Of a stretch of DNA of 64,000 nucleotides, positions 8,891 through 17,283 are shown piece by piece; position 1 is the stretch's first letter; each line of letters starts with the position of its first letter. Origin of the DNA: Burkholderiales bacterium (GTDB taxonomy: Bacteria > Pseudomonadota > Gammaproteobacteria > Burkholderiales > SG8-39); contig JAOSJV010000001.1 in the NCBI GenBank assembly GCA_027493935.1, positions 930,001 to 994,000 on the forward strand. Direction: 5' to 3'. Made by a program: the position numbers and the translations under genes. The notes under the pieces are model-generated. The model did not search any database. It was not told the DNA's origin and worked only from the letters and a program-made list of their open reading frames with translations.

Positions 8891-8926
8891 AGGATGCGGA
8901 GCGCAGAGGGCAGAGCGCAGAGGGCA
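8891..8926. repeat. GCGCAGAGGGCAGA short direct repeats
   Basis: Tandem AGCGCAGAGGGCAG units lie just after clsB. They resemble the arms of the inverted repeat at 5411-5514, so this looks like another dispersed family (family C). Non-coding. Confidence 0.5.
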
Positions 8927-8934
8927 GTGAAGCA

Positions 8935-8980
8935 GTGTCCCGAGTCAGAAGTTCGTCGACGGATCTCTCACTCGGGACAC
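8935..8980. terminator. Long perfect stem-loop between convergent genes
   Basis: GTGTCCCGAGT (8935-8945) and ACTCGGGACAC (8970-8980) form a perfect 11-bp stem around a 24-base loop. It sits between convergent clsB and comB, where a bidirectional terminator would be expected. No U-run follows on either strand, so it may instead be a repeat remnant. Confidence 0.45.
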
Positions 8981-8989
8981 TCTAGGCCC

Positions 8990-9040
8990 GTCCCCTCCTA
9001 CTCGAGCAGGGGTCCGGCCGCAGGCCGGGGGTGGTTGCGG
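8990..9040. repeat. Dispersed repeat family A, single copy
   Basis: A GTCCCCTCC.. block with a CGGCCGCAGGCCGG hairpin and a GGGGTGGTTGCGG end matches the units at 135-316. It lies between the stem-loop at 8935-8980 and the comB stop. Confidence 0.7.
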
Positions 9041-9113
9041 CGATGGCAGCTGCACGGACCCGCTCTGGTGGCCTCGCGCCCACTCCTTCGCGCAGACAAG
9101 AGGGGCTGAGCGC

Positions 9114-9845
9114 TCAAACCGCGACGATCCTGCTGCCGCTGAGGTGCGGTACCACTTCGAGCACCGAGCGCTGCGCCGCGTACTCGACCTCGTGGCGCAA
9201 GCCGCGCTCGATCATCATGCGGCCGACGCGCGATTCGACGAGCGCCGCCAGCGGATCGCCGGCGCGGAACAGGGTGCGGGCCGCGCGCGCGGCGTCCGAC
9301 AGGTCGGCGTGCGCGCCGAGCCGCTCGACGAGGAGCTCGACCAGGTAGCCGGCACCGACGAAGTCCTCCAGGTTGAAGTTCCCCATCGAGCCGGCGCACA
9401 CGATCAGAACCGTCGCGTCGGGGTGCGCACGCAGCGCGTGCTCGACTACGGCGCGGCCGTTCAGCAGCGCGGCCGCGTACACCGCCCGCGCACCTGCCGC
9501 GGCGTGCAGGGCGATGGTGCCATTGGTGGTCGAGTAGATCACCTGCTTGCCGCCAACGCCGTGCTCGACCAGTGCGAGCGGCGTCGGCGGCGCGAACCCG
9601 GGCAGCGTATCGGCGTAGAGCTCGCCGGCGAGCACGACGGCCCCCTTTGCATGCCGTGCCCCTTCGGCGCGCGCCGCCGCCTCGTCCAGTGCCGGGATCA
9701 CGGCGGCGGCACGGTGAGCAAGCGCGGTCGCGATCGTGGAGGTGGCGAACAGCACGTCGAGCACGAGCGCCACCTTGCCGGGCACGCGCACCGCGTCGAT
9801 GTCTTCCTTGCGGCCGAGGACGTGGACCCGATGGTCGAGGATCAT
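9114..9845 (-). CDS. ComB-family 2-phosphosulfolactate phosphatase-like protein
   Basis: A 243-residue ComB-fold protein. The family motifs are visible: ALVLDVLFATSTIATAL (the D-V-x-R/F-A-T-S-T block), VLAGELYADTLPGF and VIYSTTNGTIALHAA. ComB removes phosphate from 2-phosphosulfolactate in coenzyme M synthesis of methanogens. Homologues are widespread in bacteria with no such pathway, so the real substrate here is unknown. The start ATG overlaps the stop of the upstream MaoC gene by four bases, placing it last in a three-gene operon. Confidence 0.8.
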   Translation of the reverse strand: MILDHRVHVLGRKEDIDAVRVPGKVALVLDVLFATSTIATALAHRAAAVIPALDEAAARAEGARHAKGAVVLAGELYADTLPGFAPPTPLALVEHGVGGKQVIYSTTNGTIALHAAAGARAVYAAALLNGRAVVEHALRAHPDATVLIVCAGSMGNFNLEDFVGAGYLVELLVERLGAHADLSDAARAARTLFRAGDPLAALVESRVGRMMIERGLRHEVEYAAQRSVLEVVPHLSGSRIVAV

Positions 9846-10318
9846 GCGCCGGCCGGCACGCCAGGAGTGCGGCGCCGGTAGAGGCCGACGCCCGTCATCT
9901 CCATCACCAGCTCCTGGTTCTGGTTGAAGACGTCCCAGCGGTGCCTGACGACGCCCAGCTCGGGCCGCGACCGCGAGGCCTTCGTCTCGAGCACGGTCAT
10001 GCGCAGCGCGAGCCGGTCGCCGGGTCGGACCGGCTTCAACCAGCGCAACTGGTCGATGCCGGACGAACCGACGCTCGCCGAGTCGAGCAGGTACGCGTCG
10101 CAGTTCATCCGCATGCAGAGCGCGACCGTGTGCCAGCCGCTCGCGATGATGCCGTGGTACATCGACTCGCGCGCGCTCGCCTCGTCGACGTGGAACGGCT
10201 GCGGATCGTACTTCGAGGCGAACGCGACGATCTCCTCCCGGGTCAGGGTGGGGCCCTGGATCTCGATGGCGTGGCCGGGCGCGAAGTCCTCGAAGTAGTA
10301 CTTGAAGCCGCCGCTCAT
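9842..10318 (-). CDS. MaoC-family hydratase (hot-dog fold), second of pair
   Basis: A 158-residue single hot-dog-domain MaoC-like protein. It begins MSGGFKYYFEDFAPGHAIE and carries FASKYDPQPFHVDEASA, with the hydratase Asp and His as in (R)-specific enoyl-CoA hydratases, plus IASGWHTVALCMRM. It probably hydrates or dehydrates a CoA thioester. It is about 40 percent similar by eye to the next gene, suggesting tandem duplication and possibly a heterodimer. Its start overlaps the upstream gene's stop by four bases and its stop overlaps the comB start. Confidence 0.85.
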   Translation of the reverse strand: MSGGFKYYFEDFAPGHAIEIQGPTLTREEIVAFASKYDPQPFHVDEASARESMYHGIIASGWHTVALCMRMNCDAYLLDSASVGSSGIDQLRWLKPVRPGDRLALRMTVLETKASRSRPELGVVRHRWDVFNQNQELVMEMTGVGLYRRRTPGVPAGA

Positions 10319-10785
10319 CGCTGCACCGCGGCGGGCGGCGTGCGGCGCAGGAAGAACTGCACGCCGACCATCGAGAGCACGACCTCGCCGGCCTGGTTCA
10401 GCACCTCCCAGCGCCAGCGCACGTGGCCGCGGTCGGGCTTGCTCGCCGAGGGTTTGGCGTCGATCACCGTGGCGCGGAAGCGGAGCCGATCGCCCGGACG
10501 CACCGGCTTGAGGAACCGGATCTCGTCGATCCCCGGCGATCCGACGCACGAGCTCGCGGCGAGGTAGCCGTCGCACATGAAGCGCATCGCCACGGTGGCG
10601 GTCTGCCAGCCGCTCGCGATCAGCCCGCCGAACGGCGAGGCCTTCGCGGCCGCCTCGTCGGTGTGGTAGCGCTGCGGATCGTGCTCGCGCGCGAAGGCGA
10701 CGATCTCCTCGGCCGCGAGCGTGCGCGACGGGGACTCGTGCGTCCAGCCGGGCGTGAAGTCTTCCCAGTGGTACTTGAAGGGCAT
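10315..10785 (-). CDS. MaoC-family hydratase (hot-dog fold), first of pair
   Basis: A 156-residue MaoC-like hydratase, first gene of the operon. The motif FAREHDPQRYHTDEAAA aligns with the Asp and His dyad block of its downstream paralogue, and GLIASGWQTATVAMRFM follows. The length fits a single hot-dog domain, which works as a dimer. A CoA-ester substrate is likely. The co-occurrence of two such genes with a ComB-like phosphatase is not a pathway I recognise. Confidence 0.85.
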   Translation of the reverse strand: MPFKYHWEDFTPGWTHESPSRTLAAEEIVAFAREHDPQRYHTDEAAAKASPFGGLIASGWQTATVAMRFMCDGYLAASSCVGSPGIDEIRFLKPVRPGDRLRFRATVIDAKPSASKPDRGHVRWRWEVLNQAGEVVLSMVGVQFFLRRTPPAAVQR

Positions 10786-10856
10786 GCGGGCGGAGCCTTC
10801 GGCGATTGGTTGCGGGCAGATGCGCGCCAGCGGGCGGGCCGCGCCATGCGCAGCGT

Positions 10857-10862
10857 ATTATA
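10857..10862 (-). promoter_or_regulatory. Candidate -10 box for the maoC-maoC-comB operon
   Basis: Read on the minus strand this is TATAAT, 72 bases upstream of the first maoC start, in the divergent gap before the esterase gene. No clear -35 is visible at 17 bases. The same bases also offer a weaker -10 on the plus strand. Confidence 0.35.
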
Positions 10863-10918
10863 GCGAGGGCGCGTCGCGGGCATTCCGGCCGAGGATGGTG
10901 CGCGCGCTTGGTCCCGAC

Positions 10919-11980
10919 ATGCGCACTCGCTTTTCTCACGGCACGTGTCGCTACCTGCGCGCGCTGCCGCTGCTCGTAGGCCTGGCCGCATGCGACGCCG
11001 TAGCCGCCGAGCGGCTGCCCGCGCTCGGCGCCGATCTCGACGCGACCACGGTGTCGGGCGTGTCCGCCGGCGGCTACATGGCCGTGCAGTTTCACGTCGC
11101 TTATTCGGCCACTGTGCTCGGCGCGGGCGCGCTCGCGGCGGGGCCGTACTACTGCGCGCGCGGCAACGTCTATGCGGCGTACCACAACTGCATGAATCCG
11201 GGCGCCTGGACGCCGCTGCCCGCGGTGGCGGAGCTCGTGGACGCCGTCGATACGCTCGCGGCGGGCGGCCTGGTCGACCCGCCGCGCCATCTCGCGAGCG
11301 ACCGCGTGTGGCTCTTCTGGGGCACGCACGATCGCACGGTCGACCGGCCCGTCGTCGAGGCGCTGCGGCGCTTCTACCTGCGCTTCGTCGCCGCCGCGAA
11401 CGTCGTGCTGGTGGAGGAGGTGCCCGCGGGCCACGGCATGGTCACGCTCGACGCCGGCGGCGCTTGCGCCGCGACCGCGAGCCCCTACATCGTCGACTGC
11501 GACTTCGACGCCGCGGGCAGGATGCTCGCGCACCTGTTCGGCCCGCTCGCGCCGCCGGCGGCGGGGCCCGCGGGCCGGCTGCTTGAGTTCGACCAGTCGG
11601 AGTTCGCGCACGGCGACGCGTTTGCGATCAGTATGGCCGACACCGGCTTTGCCTACGTGCCGGAGCGCTGCGCGGCCGAGCGCTGCCGGGTGCACGTCGC
11701 GTTCCACGGTTGCCGCCAGAACGCGCAGATGATCGGCGAGCGCTTCGTGCGCGAGGGAGGCTACAACCGATGGGCAGACGCGAACCGCATCGTCGTGCTC
11801 TATCCGCAGACGATCGCGCGCAGCGGCTGGGGCCGGCGCGGGTGGCGCTGGAGCTTCGTCGTCAACCCGCGCGGCTGCTGGGACTGGTGGGGGTACACCG
11901 GCAGCCAGTACCACACCCGGGACGGCCTGCAGATGCGCGCGGTGCGCGCGATGCTCGAGCGGCTCGCCGCGCCGCGCTGA
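10919..11980 (+). CDS. PHB-depolymerase-like secreted esterase
   Basis: A 353-residue alpha/beta hydrolase of the extracellular poly(3-hydroxybutyrate) depolymerase type. The N-terminus is a signal sequence with a possible lipobox (LAAC, Cys about 25). The nucleophile box is SGVSAGGYMA, with Ser about 49. Further signatures are FHGCRQN, a TRDG end region and eight or more cysteines that could form disulfides, consistent with export. It would attack polyester or short ester substrates outside the cytoplasm. ATG 10919 places the signal peptide correctly; an ATG at 10895 is an alternative. It is divergent from the maoC operon. Confidence 0.8.
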   Translation: MRTRFSHGTCRYLRALPLLVGLAACDAVAAERLPALGADLDATTVSGVSAGGYMAVQFHVAYSATVLGAGALAAGPYYCARGNVYAAYHNCMNPGAWTPLPAVAELVDAVDTLAAGGLVDPPRHLASDRVWLFWGTHDRTVDRPVVEALRRFYLRFVAAANVVLVEEVPAGHGMVTLDAGGACAATASPYIVDCDFDAAGRMLAHLFGPLAPPAAGPAGRLLEFDQSEFAHGDAFAISMADTGFAYVPERCAAERCRVHVAFHGCRQNAQMIGERFVREGGYNRWADANRIVVLYPQTIARSGWGRRGWRWSFVVNPRGCWDWWGYTGSQYHTRDGLQMRAVRAMLERLAAPR

Positions 11981-12157
11981 GGCCGCAGCGGCCCGGGCGG
12001 CCGCGCGGCGCGCCGTCGCCAGGACCGTGGCTTTCCCCGTGCATGGTTCGTCTCGAGCCCCCGTCCCACGGGCGCAATGACTGGCGAATGGTTCCGGCCG
12101 CCGGGCGTCCTGACGACCGTGGCGCGACCCCCTCGAACCGCGCGATCGTCCCTCCGG

Positions 12158-12510
12158 TTACGCCGAGCAGTTCGAGGTGGCCTGTTCGACGATCTGGCCG
12201 GAGTCGAAGACGCGAATGCGCGCTCCCCTGCGCACGGTCGAGAGGCGATGGGCGATGACGAACGTCGTGCGACCCTTCGTCACCGCGCCGAGCGCCCGAA
12301 CGAGCTTCGCCTCGGTGTCGGCATCGAGCGCGCTCGTCGCCTCGTCGAGGATGAGGATCGGCGAAGCCTTGAGCAAGGCGCGCGCGATCGAAAGGCGCTG
12401 GCGCCCGCCGCCGGACGGTGCGCGGCCACGCTCGCCGACCGTGCCCGCGAGGCCCTCCTGCTCGGTGTCGCGGATGTCGTTGCCGTCGATCCGGACGACG
12501 CCCGATCGCG
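12158..12510 (-). pseudogene. Fragment of an ABC exporter ATP-binding domain
   Basis: Only the C-terminal half of a nucleotide-binding domain can be read: GNDIRDTEQ, a damaged signature [15 protein letters not shown], Walker [17 protein letters not shown], the H-loop VIAHRLSTV and the end FDSGQIVEQ. No Walker A or membrane domain precedes it in any frame, and the signature has lost the usual Q. This is a remnant of an MsbA-type exporter in a decayed stretch. The 150 bases between the esterase stop and this fragment hold nothing recognisable. Confidence 0.7.
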
Positions 12511-12749
12511 CGGTTCGTGCCGCTCGCCCGAGCGCACGCCGCGCACGCTCCCCGCCCGGCCCCCGCCGAGAATCACGCCAGCCCAGGCCGCCTTGGCGCG
12601 CTCGCCGTGGTGCACAGCTGACCGGGCTCACGCGAGGCAGGTCGGCCACTGACCCAACGCCGGCCCCGCGAATCCGCGAAGGCGGGCCAGCAAGGTCGCG
12701 CACTCTTGCGGGGCGCCTCAGATGCGCCCGCGGCTCTGCCGGAGGAGGC

Positions 12750-13486
12750 TCACCGGCTTCGGATCGGCAGAACGCGCACGATGTCATCGTGCCCGTAGGT
12801 CCGACGCCGGGTCAGGCGCAATCCGAGCAACTGCACGACCCTGACGTCGGCCACGACGGTTCCACGCGGGATGCCGATTCGTTCGAAGTTCCGGAGAACG
12901 TCCTCGATCGCCGGCCCTCGAATTGGTACCCTAGCACCCATCGCTTTCCGGCAGCTTGTGCGAGCAGCAGCTCGGTCGCGAAGACGTGTCGGCGCAGCGA
13001 TCGACCGCGGTGCGAGGGCATGGTCCACGCCTCATGGGAATAGCAGACGTCCCGCCCGGGCTCGAACCGGTACTCCGGAAGATCCTCGAGCTGGAACGAG
13101 GGTGCGAAATCGAGCCACGAGTAGGTCACGGGCATGCCGTTCTCGTCCGCGACGACGAGCCACTGCCCCTCGTCAAGCCACTCCCTGTAGATCTCGCAGT
13201 CGTCGTACACGTCCTCCTTCTCGAGCGCTTCGATGTCCCGGCGCTGCCCGCGCCGGAACGTGAGCTCGTGCGCGGCGAGCTGCTGCGCAACGGCCGGTGG
13301 TACGGCGGTGGACCACGCAACGAGCCGGTAAGTGACGCGGCTGTAGGGCAGTCGCTCGACGATCCGGCCGCCGAGGATCTGCTCGAGGATCCGGCGGACG
13401 ACGCGCTTGCACGCGCGTAGGAACGACGCCGCGTCCACAACAGCCGGCTTTTCCGCCGCCGGATCCCTGGCGATCGACTGATTCAT
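12750..13486 (-). CDS. Putative GNAT-like acetyltransferase (frameshifted)
   Basis: Two frames join to give about 245 residues. The N-terminal part ([16 protein letters not shown] to [12 protein letters not shown]) and the C-terminal part ([17 protein letters not shown] to VLPIRSR) are offset by one missing base near 12911-12914. The order of a hydrophobic beta strand, [17 protein letters not shown] and a late E-x-x-x-N-F-E helix suggests an N-acyltransferase fold, but I do not recognise a defined family. It lies between the ABC fragment and other decayed sequence, so it may be a pseudogene rather than a sequencing artefact. Confidence 0.45.
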
Positions 13487-13669
13487 GGTGTTGGCGGTTG
13501 AATGGAATCGGGAGCCATCGGCGAGGAACGGTTCTCTGCTGCGTTCGCGCAGCGCGCGCCGCCCGCATCAGTCGGCACGACGGGGGAGCGCGCACAGTGC
13601 GTCGACATGACGCGCGGGAATCCTAGCAGCAACCGATCGGCAACTTTGCAAAAAGCGTGACAGAGGTGG

Positions 13670-13813
13670 TCAATTTTCCGGCATTCCGCGAATCGAGCCG
13701 TACCGAAGAAAGCGGATCTCGAGTGCCTTGACCGCTTCCAAGAGCGCCGGAATGGGTGCCTCGCCCTTCCTGCCGCTCGTTCCGCGGTGCCCGGGTGCGT
13801 AGTCGATCCGCGG
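13670..13813 (-). other. Coding-like fragment of unknown origin
   Basis: On the minus strand one frame reads about 47 codons with good codon bias, ending in ALEIRFLRYGSIRGMPEN and a TGA at 13670-13672. No start or upstream domain can be found. It may be the tail of a lost gene. The remaining sequence from 13487 to 13924 shows nothing else I can support. Confidence 0.25.
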
Positions 13814-13924
13814 CTCGCATCGGACCGCCGCGGAAGCGGCGCGGCTGGCACAGCAGTTCGATTCTTCTCGGGCGCGCCGTGAGATCGGCGCGCAGCGGTC
13901 GGATCGCGCACAGGCGCGCCGGTG

Positions 13925-14445
13925 TCAGAATTTCGCGAGGACGATCTTTGCGAGCTGCACCTGGGAGAGTTTCTCCTTGGGCAGGGTGAACTGAACGGTG
14001 ACGTGGCCCTTGCGAACGGTGTAGGCCCCGTTGATGTCGGTCCATACGCCTTCGTCGCCGACACCCATGATGTCGCTGTACGCGCCTTTGGGCAGCTTGC
14101 CTTTGAACGGCGCGGTCTCGGCCGCCACCATGAGATTGTCGCGGTAGCGCTCCATTTCGACAGCAGCGGTTTTCCCGTCCTTCGCGATCTCGATGCTGAA
14201 GGCGATTGCAGGCGTGCTCCCGCCGGCGAGGTAGGAGCACAGCCAGAGCCGCGGACCGGACTGCGCGACGCTGCGCTTCACTTTCCCGGACGGTAGCTTG
14301 AGCCAGGCGGCTGCCTCCGCCGCCGAGAATCCCCCGCAATCGCCTCCGTCTTTCAGGCCGGCCTGCCCCTCACCGCGGCGCTGGTCGCGAACAGCGCCAA
14401 GGCCGCCGCGCAGCATGCACCCGAGACGAGCTTTGTTCGATCCAT
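13925..14445 (-). CDS. Hypothetical exported protein (frameshifted)
   Basis: GGAGGA lies five bases before the ATG at 14443-14445, which opens a clean signal peptide (MDRTKLVSGACCAAALALFA). A one-base shift around 14368-14385 then leads into the mature part, about 145 residues with DGGDCGGFSAAEAAAWLKLP, VYSDIMG-like loops and the end VQLAKIVLAKF. The total is about 173 residues. The mature domain is beta-rich with a few cysteines. I do not recognise the family. It is probably periplasmic. Confidence 0.55.
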
Positions 14446-14689
14446 CTGGTTCCTCCCCGAGGTTCGGCTTCCGGCTTTCGCCGCAACGGCGGCGGCACGC
14501 CGTGACCGCTCTTCTTTCAGGCCGGCCGCGGCGCTCGAGAATTCTCGCCGGCCGTGACCGGCGCTTCGCGCCGCTCGCGCCCGGCCGTCGGCGGCGGCCG
14601 GCGGCAATTGTTCCACAGCTCGACGTATCCCGCGACAGTCGGATCCGATAGGCCGCGAAGTCGATCCGCCCCGTCTGCCGCCTCGCGCG

Positions 14690-14895
14690 GTAACGGCGCG
14701 CGCACCGGTCTGGGACGGGCGAGAGTCCCGCGACGGTACAACCCCTCTCGAATCGCGAGCCCGGTTACGAGGGCAACATGGGCCTCCGGGTCCAGGCCGT
14801 TCAGCTTCGACGTGCCAATCAGGCTGCAGATCGCCGCGGCGCGCCCGCATCCGGTGTCGGCCTCGACGAGCAGGTAGTTCTTCCAATCATGAGAG
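14690..14895 (-). pseudogene. IS66-family transposase C-terminal remnant
   Basis: The minus strand reads KNYLLVEADTGCGRAAAICS, then LIGTSKLNGLDPEAH. This is the conserved end of IS66 TnpC transposases (around A-A-x-Y-S-L-x-G-T-A-K-L-N-G-L-D-P). Nothing upstream codes for the catalytic domain and the tail is out of frame. No terminal inverted repeats were found. The 240 bases on its left, up to the exported-protein start, hold nothing clear. Confidence 0.7.
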
Positions 14896-15069
14896 GACTC
14901 GCACGACAGGAATCACGCGAAGCCCTCGGTCATGCGGAATCGCCTGCGGTGGACGGGAGCCGCGGCTGGGCGGGCTCTTCCGTTGCAGGCGGAGCGGGTT
15001 TGCATAATCACCGTGACTGCAAGAAGCGCATGAGGGGGTCGGGCGGACAATACCGGGCTGACGTCACAC

Positions 15070-15360
15070 CGGGCGCCTCCAGTGGCGAGAGAGCGCGTTC
15101 CATCATCGTGAGGTCGGCTTCGAGGTACCTGTGCGTGGCCGACGGGCTCGCATGCCCGAGCCACAGCGCGATCACGCTCACTTCGACGCCCGAATGAAGC
15201 AGATGCGTCACCGTCGTTTGATCGATGACGCGCGGCGGGCCGGACGGCTTCTCAAGTTTGCACGATGAGTGCACGATGACGCGCCATTGCGGTATCTACC
15301 GCGAGTCGCACGCGCCTGGCGACGTTGGTGTGAGTCATCGCCGTGCCCTCGTGCCGCCGG
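15070..15360 (-). pseudogene. Tyrosine recombinase (integrase) C-terminal remnant, inactivated
   Basis: The minus strand reads MTHTNVARRVRLAVDTAMAR, a gap, then THLLHSGVEVSVIALWLGHA and ending DPLMRFLQSR. This matches the C-terminal catalytic half of XerD-like integrases, including the L-G-H and Y boxes. The usual R-H-T-T-A box is D-Q-T-T-V here, so the catalytic Arg and His are lost, and a stop breaks the frame. With the IS66 remnant it marks an old insertion site. Confidence 0.7.
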
Positions 15361-15512
15361 AGCCCGGAAGGGCGGAGGGAACCGGCAAGCGCAGCTTGCC
15401 GGCGGTCCCCAGCAACGGCATGTTCGAGCGCACGCCTCAGGGCTCGACGTCTTCGAGAGTGGTTGACGAGTCTTAGGTCGGCGCCTGAGCTGGGAATCCG
15501 GCGCACGCCGGC

Positions 15513-15947
15513 CTACGCCGCGGGCTTCACCCGCTCGTAGGCGAGCATCGCGCTTCGCAGCCGTTCGGGGATCGGCGCGCCCTTGTTCGTCGTCGGATCG
15601 ACGTAGACGTAGACGATATCGCCGGAGATCAGATGCTCGGCGCCGCGCCAGATGCCGAACGCGAAGGTGATCGACGAGCGGCCGAGCCGCGCGGCGCGGC
15701 AGCCGACGTCGATCAGCTCGTCGTAGCGCGCCGAGGCGTGGTACTCGACCGCCGCTTTCACCGAGTAGAGCTTCATGTAGTCGTCGCGGAAGTCCTGCGC
15801 CGCGCGGGCCGCAATCGCGCGCCAGTACTCCGCGACGGCGACGTCGAAGTACATCAGGTAGTTCGCGTTGAAGACGACGTGCTGCATGTCCACCTCGGCC
15901 CAGCGCACGCGCAGCGGGTGGACTAGCGTGAAGTCCTCGCGAATCAT
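15513..15947 (-). CDS. Acyl-CoA thioesterase (4HBT/YbgC hot-dog)
   Basis: A 144-residue hot-dog thioesterase. The motif HPLRVRWAEVDMQHVVFNAN carries the nucleophilic Asp of the 4-hydroxybenzoyl-CoA thioesterase family, followed by YLMYFDVAVAEYWRA. The strand SSITFAFGIWRGAEHLISGD completes the fold. It hydrolyses a short or aromatic acyl-CoA; the exact substrate cannot be read. A co-directional AhpD-like gene lies 13 bases upstream, so the two probably form an operon. Confidence 0.88.
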   Translation of the reverse strand: MIREDFTLVHPLRVRWAEVDMQHVVFNANYLMYFDVAVAEYWRAIAARAAQDFRDDYMKLYSVKAAVEYHASARYDELIDVGCRAARLGRSSITFAFGIWRGAEHLISGDIVYVYVDPTTNKGAPIPERLRSAMLAYERVKPAA

Positions 15948-15960
15948 AACTCGTGCCCGG

Positions 15961-16479
15961 TCAGTCGTGGTCGACTTGCAGCGCCTCGAGGAAGCGAGAC
16001 ACCAGGTTGTAGCCGCCGACGGTGGCGGTGAGCTCGACGAGCTGGCGCTCGGGGAAGGTGGCGCGCACCGCGGCGAACACGTCGTCGGGTACGCGCACGC
16101 TGCGGGTCATCGCGTCGGTGTAGGCGAGCACCGCGCGGTCGGCGGCGGTGAGCCCGGCCGGCGTCTCGCCCGCTTTCAGCGCTTCGAGCTGCGTATGGTC
16201 GAGGCCGGCGGCGAGTGCAAACGGCACGTGCGCCCGGAACTCGTAGTCTGCGCCGTTCAGCACCGCGATGCGCATGATCGCGAGCTCGCGCGCCCGCTCC
16301 GGCAGCTCGCCCTGCTGGCGGATGGCGGTGAAAAGACCGAGCCACCCCTGCGCAAGCGGCGGGCTGTGGAGCAGCATGCGGTAGAGATTGAGCAGTTTGC
16401 CGCCGCGCTCGCGCCGGATGCGCTCGACGAGCGGCGCGAGCGCCGGTGCGCTCGTGTCGGGATAGGGGATGCGGGCCAT
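15961..16479 (-). CDS. Carboxymuconolactone decarboxylase / AhpD-like protein
   Basis: A 172-residue CMD-superfamily protein. The core PERARELAIMRIAVLNGADY continues EFRAHVPFALAAGLD, corresponding to the AhpD catalytic helix but without the C-x-x-C pair. It is therefore more likely a decarboxylase-type or unknown-function member than a peroxidase reductant. A TATACT sequence at 16522-16517 on the minus strand, 38 bases upstream, is a possible -10 box. The thioesterase gene follows closely. Confidence 0.8.
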   Translation of the reverse strand: MARIPYPDTSAPALAPLVERIRRERGGKLLNLYRMLLHSPPLAQGWLGLFTAIRQQGELPERARELAIMRIAVLNGADYEFRAHVPFALAAGLDHTQLEALKAGETPAGLTAADRAVLAYTDAMTRSVRVPDDVFAAVRATFPERQLVELTATVGGYNLVSRFLEALQVDHD

Positions 16480-16605
16480 GATCTTCGCGGAGCCTGCGCG
16501 ATGCTCGGGAGCGGCGAGTATAGCCCGCGCGGCGCGCGATCCGGCGCCGCGGGTTGCCGGGGCGGGGCGGGGGGCGGTTACGCTTGGCGGGGCGGAGAAC
16601 GGCTG

Positions 16606-17254
16606 GTGGACGAGATCGTCGCGCGCGCGATGCAGAAGTGGCCGAACGTGCCGAACGTGTTCGGCTGGCTGCGGCTCGACCCGCGCGGGAACTGGTGGAT
16701 CAGGAGCGGCGCGCGAACGCGCGCCCGACCGGGAGGCCGAGCCGGTGTTCGAGCGCATCTCGAACCCGGCGGTGATCGAGTTCATCGGCCGCAACTACCA
16801 AGCCGATGAGCGCGGGCGCTGGTTCTTCCAGAACGGGCCGCAGCGGGTGTTCGTGACGCTCGAGGCCGCTCCGCTCGTCTACCGGCTGCGCGGCGGCGCA
16901 GCGGCTGGCGGATCCGCGGCCTTCGAGGCGCACACCGGCGCCGGCGCGCGCGAGCTTCGCGGCGCCTGGCTCGACGAGTCGGGCCGGCTACTCGTCGAGA
17001 CCGAGCTCGGCCCCGGCGTGGTGCTCGACCGCGACCTGCAGGCCGTGGAGCGGTGCATCGAGGACGACACGGGCGCGCCGCTCTCCGAGGCAGCGTTCGA
17101 TGCGCTCGCCGCTGGCGCGCCCGAGGCCCCCGGCGCGTTCCTCGCCCTCGGTGCGGCGCGGGTGCCGATCGGCCGCCTGGCCTCGGCGGAGCTCGCGCGG
17201 CGCTTCGGCTTCGACGCCGACCCTCGGCCCGCCCCCGGCGAGCCGGAGTGCTGA
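16606..17254 (+). CDS. Conserved hypothetical protein, betaproteobacterial type (frameshifted)
   Basis: A cytoplasmic protein of about 215 residues. The first part, VDEIVARAMQKWPNVPNVFG then WLRLDPRGNW, is in one frame. FERISNPAVIEFIGRNYQAD and the remainder are in another, with the switch near 16704-16712. FFQNGPQRVFVTLEAAPLVY is a strongly conserved block I associate with a DUF2946-like family in betaproteobacteria, but I am unsure of the number. Function is unknown. The GTG at 16606 is the best start upstream of the conserved block. Confidence 0.65.
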
Positions 17255-17283
17255 GCCGCGACGGATTCGCGCCGAGCGATGCA

